Below are positions 11,531-22,528 of a stretch of DNA of 64,000 nt, piece by piece. Under the pieces are notes generated by a model. The model was not told the origin of the DNA and did not search any database. It saw only the letters and a list, made by a program, of their open reading frames with translations. This DNA comes from Forficula auricularia (Eukaryota; Arthropoda; Insecta; Dermaptera; Forficulidae). The position numbers were made by a program, and so were the translations under genes. Within the stretch, counting starts at the first letter, position 1; each line of letters begins with the position of its first letter. The stretch spans positions 3,278,935 to 3,342,934 of the forward strand of contig JALMQS010000075.1 in the NCBI GenBank assembly GCA_024734495.1, given 5' to 3'.

Positions 11531-12374
11531 TAATAATAATATTATAACCAATCCAAAAGAATTTTTCATTTTATTAAATTTTCTGGTCCAAAAATGATTA
11601 TGACAAATAAACATAAGCCTTGTTGCTAAACTTTGTTAAATAAAATAAACCCATAAAATTATATTTAAGAGAGTTTGAAAGGGTTGCTGCTTTGCGCACC
11701 CCCCGGGTTTTTCACCCTCCCACTCGATTTAATGGTCTTAAGTGTTAATTAGAAAAAAGATATGAAAAATCTCCCGTTAAGTTGAATTAACCATTTCAAA
11801 AAAAAAAATGTTTTAAGAAAGGAAGCGAGAATTAGGAATATTTTATGAGCCGGTAAAAAAGCCTGCCGCCTGCCCGGGCATTATTAATAATTGAATTAAT
11901 TATTCGGGTCTCTCGCGGGGTAAATAAACTAAACAATTTGGAGGGAATCAGACGGGGAATATATCAAAAACTTCACAAAGTTCAATTTTAAACCAGACCG
12001 GAGTTAATCCAATTAGAATTGGGCATAAATTTAAACAATCCCGGCCCGGCCTACGCCAGCCAGCCATTATGGCAATTTCTCATTTTACAGATATATATCT
12101 GTATAGTAATCTTGTTGAGCAAATTTTGTGAAAATAGACAATTAAATATCTATAAATCATTTTATCCTCTCAGACTGTGTGCGTTGGCATTAATAAAATA
12201 TAAGTTCAATTAAAACTCCATTAATCTAAAATGTGTTTAAAAAGTTATTTATGGTTTGCCGAGTGTGTTGGATTATTTAAGTCATATCAATAAATGTTCA
12301 TTAAAACGGCAGCCAACCCCCTCTTTTGGAGAAGATTGGCAAAATTTATGGATTTTCAAACCAACAAAAAAAAA
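11531..12374. other. apparently single-copy non-coding DNA
   Basis: Not repeated elsewhere in the window and less AT-rich in parts (GCCTGCCGCCTGCCCGGGC near 11860; CCCGGCCCGGCCTACGCCAG near 12040). No ORF or splice-bounded exon is convincing. It could hold host regulatory DNA. Confidence 0.4.
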
Positions 12375-12520
12375 ACTGAAAAGTTTTTGTTTTGCCGAGA
12401 GTAGCAGAGTTGTTGATTCACAAAGAGAAACAAAGAGGTTGTCCTCTGCTTGATGCAAATAAACATATACACATATATATCAAGATGATATATCTGTATA
12501 TATATTATTTATTTGTTTGA

Positions 12521-12560
12521 GACTATAGTTTCGAAGACTTGGTCTTCATCATCAGTCTTT
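12521..12560 (-). ncRNA. hammerhead-ribozyme-like motif 1
   Basis: Minus strand: CTGATGA (12555-12549), stem II GAAGAC/GTCTTC with CAA loop, GAAA (12532-12529), then CTATAGTC. Stem III is the self-complementary ACTATAGT. Confidence 0.7.
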
Positions 12561-12670
12561 CTTCAATGAGTTTCATGAGTTCATGAGTTTCTAGCATTCC
12601 AGTGACGAAGGAACACCAAGTTTTCAATATCCATATGATATTGACTCCATGGAAAACATTTATAATTGAA

Positions 12671-12713
12671 GAAAGACTGATGATGAAGACCAAGTCTTCG
12701 AAACTATAGTCTC
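12671..12713 (+). ncRNA. hammerhead-ribozyme-like motif 2
   Basis: CTGATGA (12677-12683), stem II GAAGAC/GTCTTC, GAAA (12700-12703), CTATAGTC. Mirror partner of the motif at 12521-12560. Confidence 0.72.
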
Positions 12714-12921
12714 AAACAAATAAATAATATATATACAGATATATCATCTTGATATATATGTGTATATGTTTATTTGCATCAAGCAGAGGACAACCTCTTT
12801 GTTTCTCTTTGTGAAAAAAACGGTTACAACATATGCAAAAAACAACAACAACAACAACGTAATTAAAAGGAGATTAATAAATCAAACTTATAAATTAATT
12901 AATTAAATGTAATTATTAATT

Positions 12922-13189
12922 GAGGCGACTGTGGGTCAGTGGATAGAGTGTTGGGTCGCTGACTCGGAGATCGCTGGTTCGAGACCGAGTCTCGGCAGAT
13001 AGATATTTGCAGTCGCCTCCTCTTGGAAAGTAATGGCAACCTACCAAGAGTATAATTGCCAAGTGACCTCTCCAAATTAGCCGTTCGGAACCGGCGTTAA
13101 AACGTAGGTACCGTATATCTGTGTAATACAACTAAACACACTCAGCACAGGTATATGTGGAGAGGCGCCGACACCCGTTTCGGGTATGA
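12922..13189 (+). mobile_element. tRNA-headed SINE, family 1, copy 1
   Basis: The head has an A-box-like GTCAGTGGATAGAGTG and a perfect B box GGTTCGAGACC, followed by a unique body with the hairpin ACCCGTTTCGGGT and a GAAGAA tail. The 11-bp repeat AATTATTAATT flanks it. Near-identical to 38837-39121. It is a retroposon rather than a tRNA gene because the body continues about 190 bp and the cloverleaf is incomplete. Confidence 0.85.
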
Positions 13190-13204
13190 AGAATTATTAA
13201 TTAT

Positions 13205-13300
13205 TAATATAATACAGCCGACATTTCGGAGCTTTTTCCCTGAAAAAATCCTGAAGAAGTAAGGAAAAGACCTCCGGAATGTCGGCTTTTTGAAAACAAT
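13205..13300. repeat. decayed PLE-type ribozyme hairpin
   Basis: Contains CTGAAGA at 13251-13257 and GGAATGTCGGC at 13276-13286, with the inverse GCCGACATTTCGGAGC at 13216. The GAAA box has become GGAA on the plus strand and the CTGANGA box is lost on the minus strand. Confidence 0.5.
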
Positions 13301-13335
13301 AAAAAGAGAAAAATATGTTTTCTAATAAATGACAT

Positions 13336-14039
13336 TTTAATTAATAAAATAAAGGGTGTGTAGTTTCACTGTGAAAAGCTAAAAAAAAAACTAAATTAAA
13401 GCTTTATTCGTTTACTTTAACATTTTCAAGTTCTAAAATAACACAAATTAGAAACATACTGTATAACAAAATTTAAAAAAAAGTATTGAGAAAACATTAA
13501 AATCAAAAAAATCAAAAAATCATTCCTTTTTTTTAATATACCTACCTATATAAATAAATAAATAAATCATTATAAATAAACATTCCATTAAAAACAAGGA
13601 ATGTTAAGCAAAATCAAAATTCTATAGATTTCATATTTAATATTTCTGCATTTCAGACCGGAAAGCTCTAAAACCGAAAAATCCAACGTCTAATCAAAGG
13701 GTTCACCAAACTTTATCTTTAACTTTACCTACACTGAAAAAACGATATATTTATAGTTAAGAAATTATATTTGATATGAATAGATGGTGAAATTAATTAT
13801 GGCCAAATCGATCTCTGTTCAATATGAATAAATGATATACGTATTTTAAGTATTCTCATATTTTCGGAGCACCTCTAGATATATTAATAGTTAAGATACC
13901 GCTATTTGAACCAAGCACCAATAAGTAAATTATGAAAATATTGTTATTTGACTAAAATAGTGGAATAGTTAAATTTAATAGTTGGGTAATTAATTAATAT
14001 CATGTTTCACCTAAAACCTACACCACTTTCCCTAAGTAA
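13336..14039 (-). mobile_element. PLE-type unit, family B, copy 1
   Basis: Flanked by AAATGACAT (13327-13335 and 14040-14048; 10 of 12 bases match if extended). The right end is the family B lead (GTTTCACCTAAAACCTACAC then CCACTTTCCCTAAGT), and the left end begins with the family arm AAAGGGTGTGTAGTTTCAC. The interior holds direct repeat copy 2 and no intact ribozyme core. Confidence 0.6.
13733..13995 (+). repeat. direct repeat copy 2 (partner 10131-10395)
   Basis: About 260 bp, very similar to 10131-10395. Here it lies within the family B PLE unit, so it was either carried in or duplicated locally. Confidence 0.75.
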
Positions 14040-14159
14040 AAATGACATCTTGTTGTTGGATATAATTTCTCTTATTTGAATCTGGACTCCTTCATCCAAA
14101 TCCTGTAATTTTAATATTTATCAAGAAAGTATTTAATATTAAGGTAAAAAATCTAAGAT

Positions 14160-14400
14160 TTTAGTAGAAATATTTTTACATTGCATATCAAAGGGTTTCA
14201 TCCCCCAAGGAGTTGAACCCGAGTACTAACACGCTTGCCGGGCTTGTTAGTTCGACCCTCGAGACAAAACACACCCTGACATGCAATATATTTAAGAGAA
14301 GATAATTTGTATCTAAAGTTTTAGCTCCTCTTAAATATATTGCATGTCAGGATGTGTTTATGTCTCGAGGGTCGAACTAACAAGTCCAAACCTATAGACG
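14160..14400. repeat. foldback hairpin with tRNA-like B-box core, copy 1
   Basis: GCATATCAAAGGGTTTCATC and later CCCTGACATGCAATATATTT form an outer stem around GGAGTTGAACCC, the inverse of a B-box-like sequence. A second inverted half follows at 14320-14385 (TTAAATATATTGCATGTCAG). Related copies are at 21860-21960, 22200-22330 and 27935-27990. Confidence 0.55.
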
Positions 14401-14404
14401 TTCC

Positions 14405-14995
14405 TATCAAAATGAGGAAGATATAGAAAATAAGCTGACGTGTTGTGATGTGGCCATCCACTTGACTTTACCATACAACCTGGCCCCTCACTTATATTTA
14501 ATATTTAATAAAATTATTTATAATCATGTAGGGGAAGGGGTTAGTTTTCCCATTTTTAGATTACTGTGAGCCCACTGATTATATATACAAAATTTGGTTG
14601 AGTTTGGTACAAGAGCCTATATTTTCATTTTTTGACACTACACTCCCACATCCCTTAATTTTGGGTCAATATGTACCAAAATCTAATCAGCTCTTAATCT
14701 CAATGGACCAAAACTACATGTGAAATTTGGTTCTGATATTCACACTAGTTTTTGCGCTAGATCGTCCACAAAAATTTGGTATCGCACAGACTAACAGACT
14801 AACTAACAGACATTTTGACAAAACAATTATTATCTGGAAAAATATAATTTTTTCGATGTTCACTTATTAGGGCTTTTTTGTAGACCGAAATAGCATGGTT
14901 TCGTCCAATTTTTTTAATCAAAATTTTTTCAGCTGTTTTTGAGATATTTCGAAAAAAATGCACGATTACAATACTTGACCATACCATGTATGGTA
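14405..14995 (+). repeat. interspersed family R, long copy
   Basis: Begins around TACCATACAACCTGGCCCCT and ends with CTTGACCATACCATGTATGG. The body is shared with 28597-28960 (inverted), 40070-40325 and 54625-54948, including ACAATTATTATCT and GGGCTTTTTTGTAGACCGAA. No ORF is conserved. Possibly a Helitron or other non-autonomous DNA element; unresolved. Confidence 0.6.
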
Positions 14996-15000
14996 AAGTA

Positions 15001-15660
15001 AAGATAATAATTAATTCATTTGAACATTTATAAAAAAAAAAAATACGTCCGAAAAAAGGGTGCCCGGCGAATTAAGAGAGACGTCTCTGACACTTTTCTT
15101 ATTTTTAAACCTTCACTCGGTTTTTATCGAAATCGAAATATTATTTATTGATTACATATTGGCATTTTATTTAAAAATAAATAAATAAATAGGTAAATAA
15201 AATAAAAATTATTTTTTCTGTTTTTACTAGACACCAATTTATTTAATATCATTATTTCAAGTTAGAAATATATAAGTTCAAATATTATTTTCACTCAATA
15301 TTTGACAAAAATTCCCTACATTAGATTCGCGATTGAATCAAATGTAGAAAACCTTCAGTTAATTAATGGCAGGCATCTAACATACATGCTAATAGATCAG
15401 CGCTCTGGACTGGGAGATCGAATATATAACATCTGAGATTTCAAATTCACTTGGTGATCCATCCGAATGTCTAGCGGGCTATACGCGAAATGACGTTGGA
15501 TTGTAGCTAAGTGGATCACATCTTTTTCTCTCTTGGTCCAGACTTAATACTCCGCAGACTCCAATAGCGTAATCCGCAGTAGTCTCGCGAGATAAAAATA
15601 TCTTTTTCAAATCAGCGTGGTCAAAATAATTCTCGTTGACGTATCAATTGATATAGAAAA
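15001..15660. other. no firm feature; weak tRNA-like patch
   Basis: AT-rich. At 15395-15425 (AGCGCTCTGGACTGGGAGATCG) there is a faint resemblance to the tRNA-like SINE heads elsewhere, with no good B box. Confidence 0.35.
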
Positions 15661-15664
15661 CATT

Positions 15665-15845
15665 CCGTTAAAAAAACTATTACAATTGATTGTTGAATAG
15701 GGCAAAGCTCTCGAAACTAGTCTCGCTATAAATAAATTAAAAATTTATAATTCCAGTAGAAGACACACTCTTTTATTGTCTCCTTCAATATATAAAAATT
15801 CTGCTACTCTCATCAAAAAGAAACTTTCAATTTAATTTTTAAATC
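15665..15845 (+). repeat. PLE-type family A end, degenerate
   Basis: Carries AGGGCAAAGCTCTCGAAACT and TAGTCTCGCTATAAATAAA, then AGAAGACACACTCTTTTATT and CTGCTACTCTC, as in 34370-34480. The CTGATGA box has decayed to TTGTTGA, so it is not counted as a ribozyme. Confidence 0.6.
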
Positions 15846-16560
15846 CCATATAAAAGAGTTTAAGAAAAGTTTGGCCTATTGCGGTAGAAAAAAAGCCTTT
15901 TTTTATAAAGAAATTCTTATATTGAAAATCCGCAAATATTTCCAATTAATAAAAATCAATAGCTTACGCTTTAAAAAATATCCGAGTGGATAAGCTGATA
16001 AAAAAAAAAAAAAAAAAAAAAAAAAAGTGGAGAGAAAAATCGATTTACTCTGATCCATTTGTAATATTAATCCACACAGTTACAACCAGCAGCAAAAACT
16101 CTCTAACATTTAATTAAATTTATTTTATTATTTATTTTTAGAATATATATATCGACACAAAATACGTATATATTTTATTAGAACAATTAATTTAATTTTA
16201 ATCAGAATTTCAAATATAGATACATTAATTTAAACCCGGGTGGGTGTGTAGACTATAAATTACCGTCAATTACGTCTTTAAATGCCGCGCAATTTGATGC
16301 AATTCAATTAATAATCCCAGGAGCGTTTTTGAATTTGTCATTAATCTAGTAAAATGTATCCCTGTAACTCCATCCCAACTAGAGAGGTCGCTGTTAATTA
16401 AAACCTCATTCGAATAGGGCCCAATAAACTTTTTGTTTAATAATGTGATCTCTAATTCAATAAATAAATAATAAATCAACCAAAAAGGCGGCTGTTAGGG
16501 GAAGAGGGGGGGGCTTATTTATTTTAAATCCATATTAGCACCAATCTTGAATATTTCTAT
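15846..16560. other. apparently single-copy non-coding DNA with a poly(A) run
   Basis: Includes an uninterrupted A run at about 16001-16026 and a lower-AT stretch at 16230-16430 without an ORF of note. No repeat partner seen in this window. Confidence 0.4.
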
Positions 16561-16747
16561 ATGTATACCTATACACCAGGTGTACCGGAAAGTCATTACC
16601 GGTTTTTCTAACAGATGTTGCTAGGCTTAAGTATGCAATGTTATGATTTGACACATATGCATTTTATTCTACTGACATCAAGCTTCAAAGCTATACATGT
16701 TATATTTTGCGAAAGTAACACCTTCATAGATTTATACCTCTTTGAAA

Positions 16748-17050
16748 ATGTCAAGTTTCATGCCTGAAAACGTGCATTTGCGGCACGCATTACTTTTCTT
16801 ATTTAATCAAAAGAAAAAAGCCGCTGAAAGTCATCGTTTGCTGCTAGAAACTTACAGTGAGTATGCTTTAACCTTAAAAACATGTGAGGTGTGGTTTCGA
16901 AAATTCAAAAGTGGTGATTTCGATGTGCAAGATAAAGAACGTTCTGGTAAACCAAAAAAGTTTGAAGATGCGAAACTACAGGAGTTATTGGATGAAGACC
17001 CAACCCAAACTCAAAAACAATTGAAAAAACAATACACCGACAACAAATGA
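16748..17050 (+). pseudogene. mariner transposase, N-terminal part
   Basis: From MSSFMPENVHLRHALLFLF the frame gives the N-terminal helix-turn-helix DNA-binding domain of a mariner transposase (100 residues from this Met), including CEVWFRKFKSGDFDVQDKE and the start of the second helix region QTQKQLKKQ. The frame then stops at 17048 because a deletion removed the linker and the first catalytic Asp region. In the family the protein is about 345 residues. Confidence 0.8.
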
Positions 17051-17418
17051 TCAATTTGAACCACGCATTGATCGAAAAACGTCCAGAATGGGCCCGAAGA
17101 CACGGTAAAGTGATTTTACAACACGATAACGCGCCGTCTCATAAAGCAAAACCGGTCAAGGAAGCGTTGAAAGCACTTGGGTGGGACATATTATCGCACC
17201 CGCCGTACTCTCCAGACCTTGCCCCGTCCGACTATCAACTTTTCGCATCGATGGGACACGCGCTTGCAGAGCAGCACTTCGCCAATTTCGAAGAAGTTAG
17301 AAAATGGCTCGATGAATGGTTTTGCTCAAAGGACAAACAGTTTTTTTGGGATGGCATCCATAAATTGCCAGAAAGATGGGCAAGTTGTATAGAATCAGAT
17401 GGCCAATACTTGGAATAA
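17035..17418 (+). pseudogene. mariner transposase, C-terminal part
   Basis: In a different frame from the N-terminal piece, which overlaps it by a few bases. It contains the second catalytic Asp (ILQHDNAPSH) and the third (HPPYSPDLAPSDYQLF, D34D spacing), and ends FWDGIHKLPERWASCIESDG. The first catalytic Asp region is missing, so this copy cannot make active transposase. The usable start is unclear, as the frame is open upstream of the ATG at 17047. Confidence 0.82.
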
Positions 17419-17639
17419 ATAAATTTTCCATTTTCTTAAAAATTACGTAGTTTTTTTTTCGAAAAAACCGATAATGACTTTCCGGTACACCTAGTATATC
17501 TATAAAACAGTAAGTATGTTGGTGTTTTTTTATTTTATAAATCTTGAACAAGTGAGCTGATTTTGATGCAACCTCCAAACTGTTCCTATGAATCAAGAGA
17601 ATAGGCTATAGTTATTTGATAACTAATTATTAATTATAA

Positions 17640-17830
17640 TTATAATTAGTACCTGGAGGCACCGAGCGATGCTCTGTAACCCCTGACCCCCACACCCCTC
17701 CCGAAATCATACACCTCGCCCCCAACACTGCACCCCCACTCCAACCCAACCGCCCCTCCCATCCCCGGAACCCCAACCTCCTGTGCACCCCCCACATCCA
17801 TCCCCACCCCCGACCCAGTTTTTGCATTTC
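17640..17830 (-). repeat. G-rich Helitron-like family, inverted fragment
   Basis: Plus strand begins AGTACCTGGAGGCACCGAGC, the reverse complement of the 3' terminus at 21417-21436, and continues with a C-rich tract matching the G-rich block at 21170-21290. The inner end is not defined. Confidence 0.6.
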
Positions 17831-18335
17831 TATCTTTCTAATGCTCCACATATTATGTATATATTTGTTTACTCGTACACCAATTTGCCACATTCGTTCA
17901 TATTGATAAACATTATAAATAAATAAATAGGAAAATAATAATAAAAAAATAATCGTAAAGGATCTGAAATAAAAACATAAAATTAAAAAAAATGTGTGCG
18001 TCTCGGGACGTGCGACAGAAGTGATAACTTTCACCAACCAAGTATTTTTTAGGAAGACAATTTCAAGGATAATTGCCTGAGAAAAGAGAATTGAATATTT
18101 AATTTTAATTAGAAGAGTGGGGGGGGGGGGGCAAAGGAATAATTATTAATATATTTAATGTTTTTGGATTTAAAATTAATTGTTGTCTTTCTTTCAGCTT
18201 AATTCAATTATACATATTTCAAATAAATTCTATTTATTAAATACATAGCTATATATAATATATTCAATTATTTCCACACTTATAATAAAATCTAATTCAA
18301 AAATATTCATTTTAGTAAATGTAAAAAGCAAGGAT
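17831..18335. other. no recognised feature
   Basis: AT-rich, with a short G run at 18118-18131. No gene. Confidence 0.45.
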
Positions 18336-18339
18336 TTTT

Positions 18340-18415
18340 AAAATAGTTCATTGGTCCAATGCTAGAGTGTCGGCCTCGGGACCCAGGTTCTAATTCGACT
18401 TCCGCCGAATCAATT
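18340..18415 (+). repeat. possible tRNA-derived SINE head
   Basis: TGGTCCAATGCTAGAGTG (A-box-like) and GGTTCTAATTC (B-box-like) are about 35 bp apart, close to tRNA spacing. No body, tail or duplication is clear. Confidence 0.4.
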
Positions 18416-18483
18416 TTTTTTATAGTTACTTTAATTAAGAAAAATCAATTAAGATGAATTTTGATGAGGTCCAGACCTAGCCA

Positions 18484-18622
18484 GATCGTTTTTTCATCCT
18501 CAAAACTTGTTAATAGATTTTGTTTTATCAAAATCAGTTAGGCCGTTTTCAAAATAGAACCAAGATACAAACAAATATATATATATAAATAAATAAATAT
18601 ACAATTTTTGCTCGTTTAATAA
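18484..18622 (-). repeat. Helitron-like 5' end fragment (TCTACTCTTATTAAACGAGC family)
   Basis: The minus strand begins ATCTACTCTTATTAAACGAG, then an AT run, then TTGTATCTTGGTTCTATTTT, as at 20579. Other 5'-end fragments are at 50820-50912 and 60640-60712. Confidence 0.6.
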
Positions 18623-18973
18623 GAGTAGATATCTTTATTCTTGTAAAAGTTATTAATATTTTAATAATACTTTGATCTATTTTCTACAAAAAAAGAAATT
18701 TCGTTATGGGTTAAGATAGAAAGCTAAAAATTTACTTGGATATTTCTTTCTACATATACTTATGTATAATAACATATCAGAAAAATCAAAAAAATCAAAG
18801 ATGGTCACCGACAAAACGTCGTTGAATTGACATAGAATGATGACCAATATGTATTTTAATGTCAAGATTAAATTGAATTATTATCATTTCCTTCCATAAT
18901 TTAATTTATAATTTGAAAGTTTATATTGGGAAAATAAGGACAAGTTTTTATGTGTGACTTTTTTATTTATCCA

Positions 18974-19012
18974 CCAACGTTTCGTCGACTTTGCCGACTT
19001 CTTCAGGGCTTC
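18974..19012 (-). ncRNA. hammerhead-ribozyme-like motif 3
   Basis: Minus strand: CTGAAGA (19006-19000), stem II GTCGGC/GTCGAC with AAA loop, GAAA (18983-18980), then CGTTGG. Confidence 0.68.
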
Positions 19013-19341
19013 AAATAGTCATGTCACACATTCGTCTAAATTTTCTTATTCTTTTCGTTACCATTGAAGGCCATCAGAAGTTTCGAAGTTGAGATTTCTG
19101 TATGTAGGGATAAAACGGAGAAGAAAAAATGTTCTATTCTAGTTTAAAAAAACAGGGTTGCCTTATTTTGTATATATGTGATTTCTGTTCTGTTTTGTAT
19201 TAATGAAATTGTTATTATAAAGAGAAAAATTGTGTCTTTTTTGTGAATGTGCCAAATATTTTTTGAAAATTGTATTCTGATGGCCTTCAATGGTAACGAA
19301 AAGAATAAGAAAATTTAGACGAATGTGTGACATGACTATTT

Positions 19342-19385
19342 GAAGCCCTGAAGAAGTCGGCAAAGTCGACGAAACGTTGGTGAAT
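19342..19385 (+). ncRNA. hammerhead-ribozyme-like motif 4
   Basis: CTGAAGA (19348-19354), stem II GTCGGC/GTCGAC, GAAA (19371-19374), short ACGT stem III. Mirror partner of motif 3. Confidence 0.68.
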
Positions 19386-19487
19386 AAATAAAAAGTCACA
19401 CATAAAAACTTGTCCTTATTTTCCCAAATATAAACTTTCAAATTATAAATTAAATTGAATGACAAAGTGTTTTAAAATAATTTGATC

Positions 19488-19530
19488 AATAGCCTGAAGA
19501 AGCTACAAAAAATTAGCGAAACGTTACGAT
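19488..19530 (+). ncRNA. hammerhead-ribozyme-like motif 5
   Basis: CTGAAGA (19494-19500), stem II about AGCT/TAGC, GAAA (19518-19521), then CGTTACG. Stem I pairing is weak. It stands alone beside an AT-rich inverted repeat. Confidence 0.5.
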
Positions 19531-19544
19531 TAGCCCGTATAGAA

Positions 19545-19772
19545 ATAAATAGATTTTCGAAATATGTTTTTTATATATTTTTTGAAAATATATTAAAATT
19601 TTTGTGTTAAATTTATATAAAATTTATACTAGAGCGACATAAAAATAATTTTAATTTAAGAATATATAGAAAACATATACATTTATATAAATTTAACACA
19701 AACATTTTATATTTTTAATATATTTTAGAAAATATATAAAAAACATATTTCGAAAATCTATTTATTTCTACA
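19545..19772. repeat. AT-rich inverted repeat
   Basis: TAGATTTTCGAAATATGTTT at 19551 is mirrored by AAACATATTTCGAAAATCTA at 19742, and inner stretches around TTTAAATTTATATAAA also pair. Non-coding. Confidence 0.7.
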
Positions 19773-20578
19773 CGGGGGTCGAATGATTTTACATGGAGTT
19801 TAATTGATTTCTATTTTCCCTGTTATGTCTACTAATAGGTATTTGATCTTAGAAATAAACAATAATAATGAAGCTAAAATAAATGAAACAAATAAATAAT
19901 GAAAACATTGAGGCTACTAAAACAAAATGTTTATTTATTTATTGGAAGTTATATATTGTATTCGATATAGTCTCTTGAAGTCCAATTATCCGTGTCTCTG
20001 TATTTTCATTATCCCTTTTGTTTATTAATATATTCCAAAACTGGCCGTTTGATAAAAGTGTCAACATAAAAGAGCGCATCTATTATACATAGCTAAGTGC
20101 GGCGTGCACATTCCCGTGTTTAGATCTAGGGCCGGCTAGAAAAGGGTTTTTAGAGCTGAGTATAAACCCTATTCCACTCGGATTGGGGTTTGGAAGACAG
20201 CGGCGATAAAACGCCAAGTTAACCACCGGGTGTCAAGAAGTAAAACGGCAGCATTTGCAAGAAGGGGTGAGGGGTGGGTGGTTGCAAAGGGTGTATGCAA
20301 AGATGGAAGGGTGGCTGCAAAGAAGCAACTGTCAGGTCCATTCAGTGTCCGGGAGAAGTTAGAGCCAAGTTGACGGGACCCTCAGCTGTCGTTTATCACA
20401 AACTCTGATCAACTCCAAAAACGACTCCCCGTTTATGGCCAAGCTTATTGAATCCATTTGAATTATGGGACAAGCACTCGGGTAGGACTGCAATTCGATT
20501 CAATACCACCACCATTCTTTCACAATTTTACTCAATTATATTCATATTGTGGGAAGTAAGAAGATGCTCGTGCGGTTA
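19773..20578. other. apparently single-copy non-coding DNA
   Basis: The part 20060-20540 is the least AT-rich stretch of the first 25 kb and has no copy in the window. It contains several GTGGTTGCAAAGG / GTGGCTGCAAAG-like words at 20278-20325. No ORF or exon is convincing. Confidence 0.4.
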
Positions 20579-20604
20579 TATCTACTCTTATTAAACGAGC
20601 AAAA

Positions 20605-20669
<65 letters not shown>

Positions 20670-21436
20670 ATCTTGGTTCTATTTTGAAAACGACTCTACC
20701 GATTTTGATGAAATCCACGGGTTAGGGGGTTTTTGGGGTGACAATTCGATCTGTCACGGTCTCATCTTCGACAAAATTGTTTTTGATGGGTTTTTTTGTA
20801 ATCAAATTAATTATTCTCAGGTAAACAAATCCCATTTTTAGGATTTTAATAAAGGTTATTCTTTTCCTTTTGTACCCAGGCAGACAATGGGTTGCCTTAA
20901 TACATTGTTCACAAAGGCCTTGAAGAAGTATTGTGATTGTGGATTTTAACATATTTTGTTCTCCCTAAACGTTAGAAATATTAATAAACGTTTTATAATT
21001 GTTTTTATAAAGAACTTTATTTATTTAACAGAATAAAAAATAATCAAGAATTTATTTAAAAATATATTTCGCATAAGCAGAACTCAATTTTCTGAAAAAA
21101 CAACACATTTTAAAAGGTTTTATTTATTAACAATTGGATGAATAAAAATGAATTATATGGTTGAATCAAAACAGGTGCAGAAGGTGGGGCGCAGTGGTGG
21201 GGGATCCGGGGGTTGGGCGAGGTTTCGGGGGTGGGGTCGGGCGGGGTGGAGGTGTGGGGTGTGGGGGGTACAGTGGTCGAATACATTATATATATTTGTA
21301 TTTTTTTTTAATTTAAAAACGGCTCCCAAATAAAAATCGACCCTTTTATCAGAATTTTTAATTAAAAATAATATTAAAATAAAGCTTTTAACTGAAGGAA
21401 GGAGTTACGGAGCATCGCTCGGTGCCTCCAGGTACT
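20579..21436 (+). mobile_element. Helitron-like non-autonomous element, full-length copy
   Basis: Starts TCTACTCTTATTAAACGAGC, then a TA microsatellite, then AAAACGACTCTACCGATTTT, the kind of 5' region seen in arthropod Helitrons. Ends with a GC hairpin (GGAGCATCGCTCGGTGCCTC) and CAGGTACT. No inverted termini and no target duplication were seen, which fits rolling-circle elements, but the canonical CTRR 3' end is absent. It might be a Helentron relative. Confidence 0.5.
20608..20665. repeat. TA dinucleotide microsatellite
   Basis: An essentially uninterrupted alternating T-A run of about 55 bp inside the Helitron-like element. Confidence 0.95.
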
Positions 21437-21795
21437 CTTTACTTATTATAATCGGCTAGCACAATGACCACGTCCTGATTTTTTTTAATTTTTTTTTTTT
21501 TTTTTATTTATTTAAAATTGACCTTGTCCGTTAGAACATTTGGTCAGTGATACATAAAATACATATTTTTACAAAAAATTTTATAATTATAATGTTAATT
21601 AGGTACATAAGATTTACAAGCTAAAAATAAGAGACATACATTATTTTAAGTATTTTTTTTTAATTACATTTCTACTGTTTATGCAATTAAATACAATTAT
21701 GTTAAATTAGAATAAATAAAATTAATTAATTTTTAATTTTAAAATTAATAAAAAAATTAATTTTTTAATTTTAAAACCTACTAATAGTTCATGAC
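21437..21795. other. AT-rich DNA, no recognised gene
   Basis: Starts with CTTATTATAATCGGCTAGCA, a word recurring at 28607 and 42400, which may be the edge of another element. The rest is low-complexity AT sequence. Confidence 0.45.
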
Positions 21796-21799
21796 AAAT

Positions 21800-22456
21800 A
21801 AAATTTATTAATAAATGAATTTAACTTTTATGGACATCATAGATATTAGAGAAATATTTTTACATTGCATATCAGAGAGGTTCGTCCCCTTAGGAATTGA
21901 ACCCAAAGCCGGGCCAGTAGCCAAACCCTTAAGACAAATCTCTCTCTGACATGCAACATATATAATTATTATAGCTAGATTTTTCACTCCCTTCAACTCA
22001 AAGGGAATAGTGAAAATTCCTGCTAAACTGAAAAAAGTTTTCAGTGAGGGACCCATGGATTTTACAGTGAAAACAAAGTTTTAAGTATCTTTTTGAGTGT
22101 CTTTTTTTGAAAAAAGATGGAAATTATTTCAAAAATCAACCCAGTATATAATATTATTAAATGAATTTAACTTTTAAGGACATCATAGATATTAGAGAAA
22201 TATTATAATACTTATATATGTTGCATGTCAGAGAGATTTGTCTTAAGGGTTTGGCTACTGGCCCGGCAAGCTTAGTTAGCGCTTGGGTTCGATTCCTAAG
22301 GGGACGAACCTCTCTGATATGCAATGTAAAAATATTTCTCTAATATCTATGATGTCCTTAAAAGTTAAATTCATTTAATAATATTATATACTGGGTTGAT
22401 TTTTGAAATAATTTCCATCTTTTTTTCAAAAAAGACACTCAAAAAGATACTTACTA
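21800..22456. repeat. compound foldback with tRNA-like B-box hairpins, copies 2 and 3
   Basis: Segments 22075-22200 and 22330-22452 are inverted copies of each other, sharing TTTTTCAAAAAAGACACTCA and ATATCTATGATGTCC. The centre 22200-22330 holds GGGTTCGATTCC (B-box-like) inside a GCATGTCAGAGAG...CTCTCTGATATGC stem. A further copy lies at 21835-21970. A mariner element abuts the right end. Confidence 0.7.
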
Positions 22457-22528
22457 GGTGTACCGGAAAGTAATTACCGGTTTTTTGAAAAAAAAACTAC
22501 GTAATTTTTAAGAAAATGGAAAATTTAT

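Larger units (their letters stand above)
12375..12813. mobile_element. PLE-type inverted unit, family A2
   Basis: Inverted arms 12419-12573 and 12665-12813 each end in AACCTCTTTGTTTCTCTTTG and each hold one hammerhead-like motif. A lead with GCCGAGAGTAGCAG lies on the left. The centre resembles the 3' untranslated part of the GIY-YIG-bearing PLE (compare 62990-63070). The flanks are A-rich, so a target duplication cannot be judged. Confidence 0.7.
16579..17491 (+). mobile_element. mariner-family element, internally deleted, copy 1
   Basis: Terminal inverted repeats of about 28 bp start GGTGTACCGGAAAGTCATTA and end with the inverse at 17491, which is followed by TA. Length 913 bp, against about 1.3 kb for a full mariner. 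The same deleted structure is present in inverted orientation at 22457-23363, and a shorter derivative lies at 57575-58023. Confidence 0.88.
18897..19462. mobile_element. PLE-type inverted unit, family C, copy 1
   Basis: Inverted arms 18897-19065 and 19270-19462 share AAATTTAGACGAATGTGTGA and TTTTATGTGTGACTTTTT. Each arm contains one hammerhead-like motif. Confidence 0.75.

Noticed and set aside
12922..12995. A functional tRNA gene
   Set aside because: A and B boxes are present but the acceptor stem does not close, the sequence continues into a repeated body, and a second copy exists with its own target duplication, so it is a SINE.
15395..15425. tRNA or SINE head
   Set aside because: Only a vague A-box-like word and no B box at the right distance.
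17630..18037. Reading frame over the C-rich block on the minus strand
   Set aside because: Gly/Trp/Arg-rich translation of a G-rich repeat that is shared with 240-370 and 21170-21290; not protein-like.
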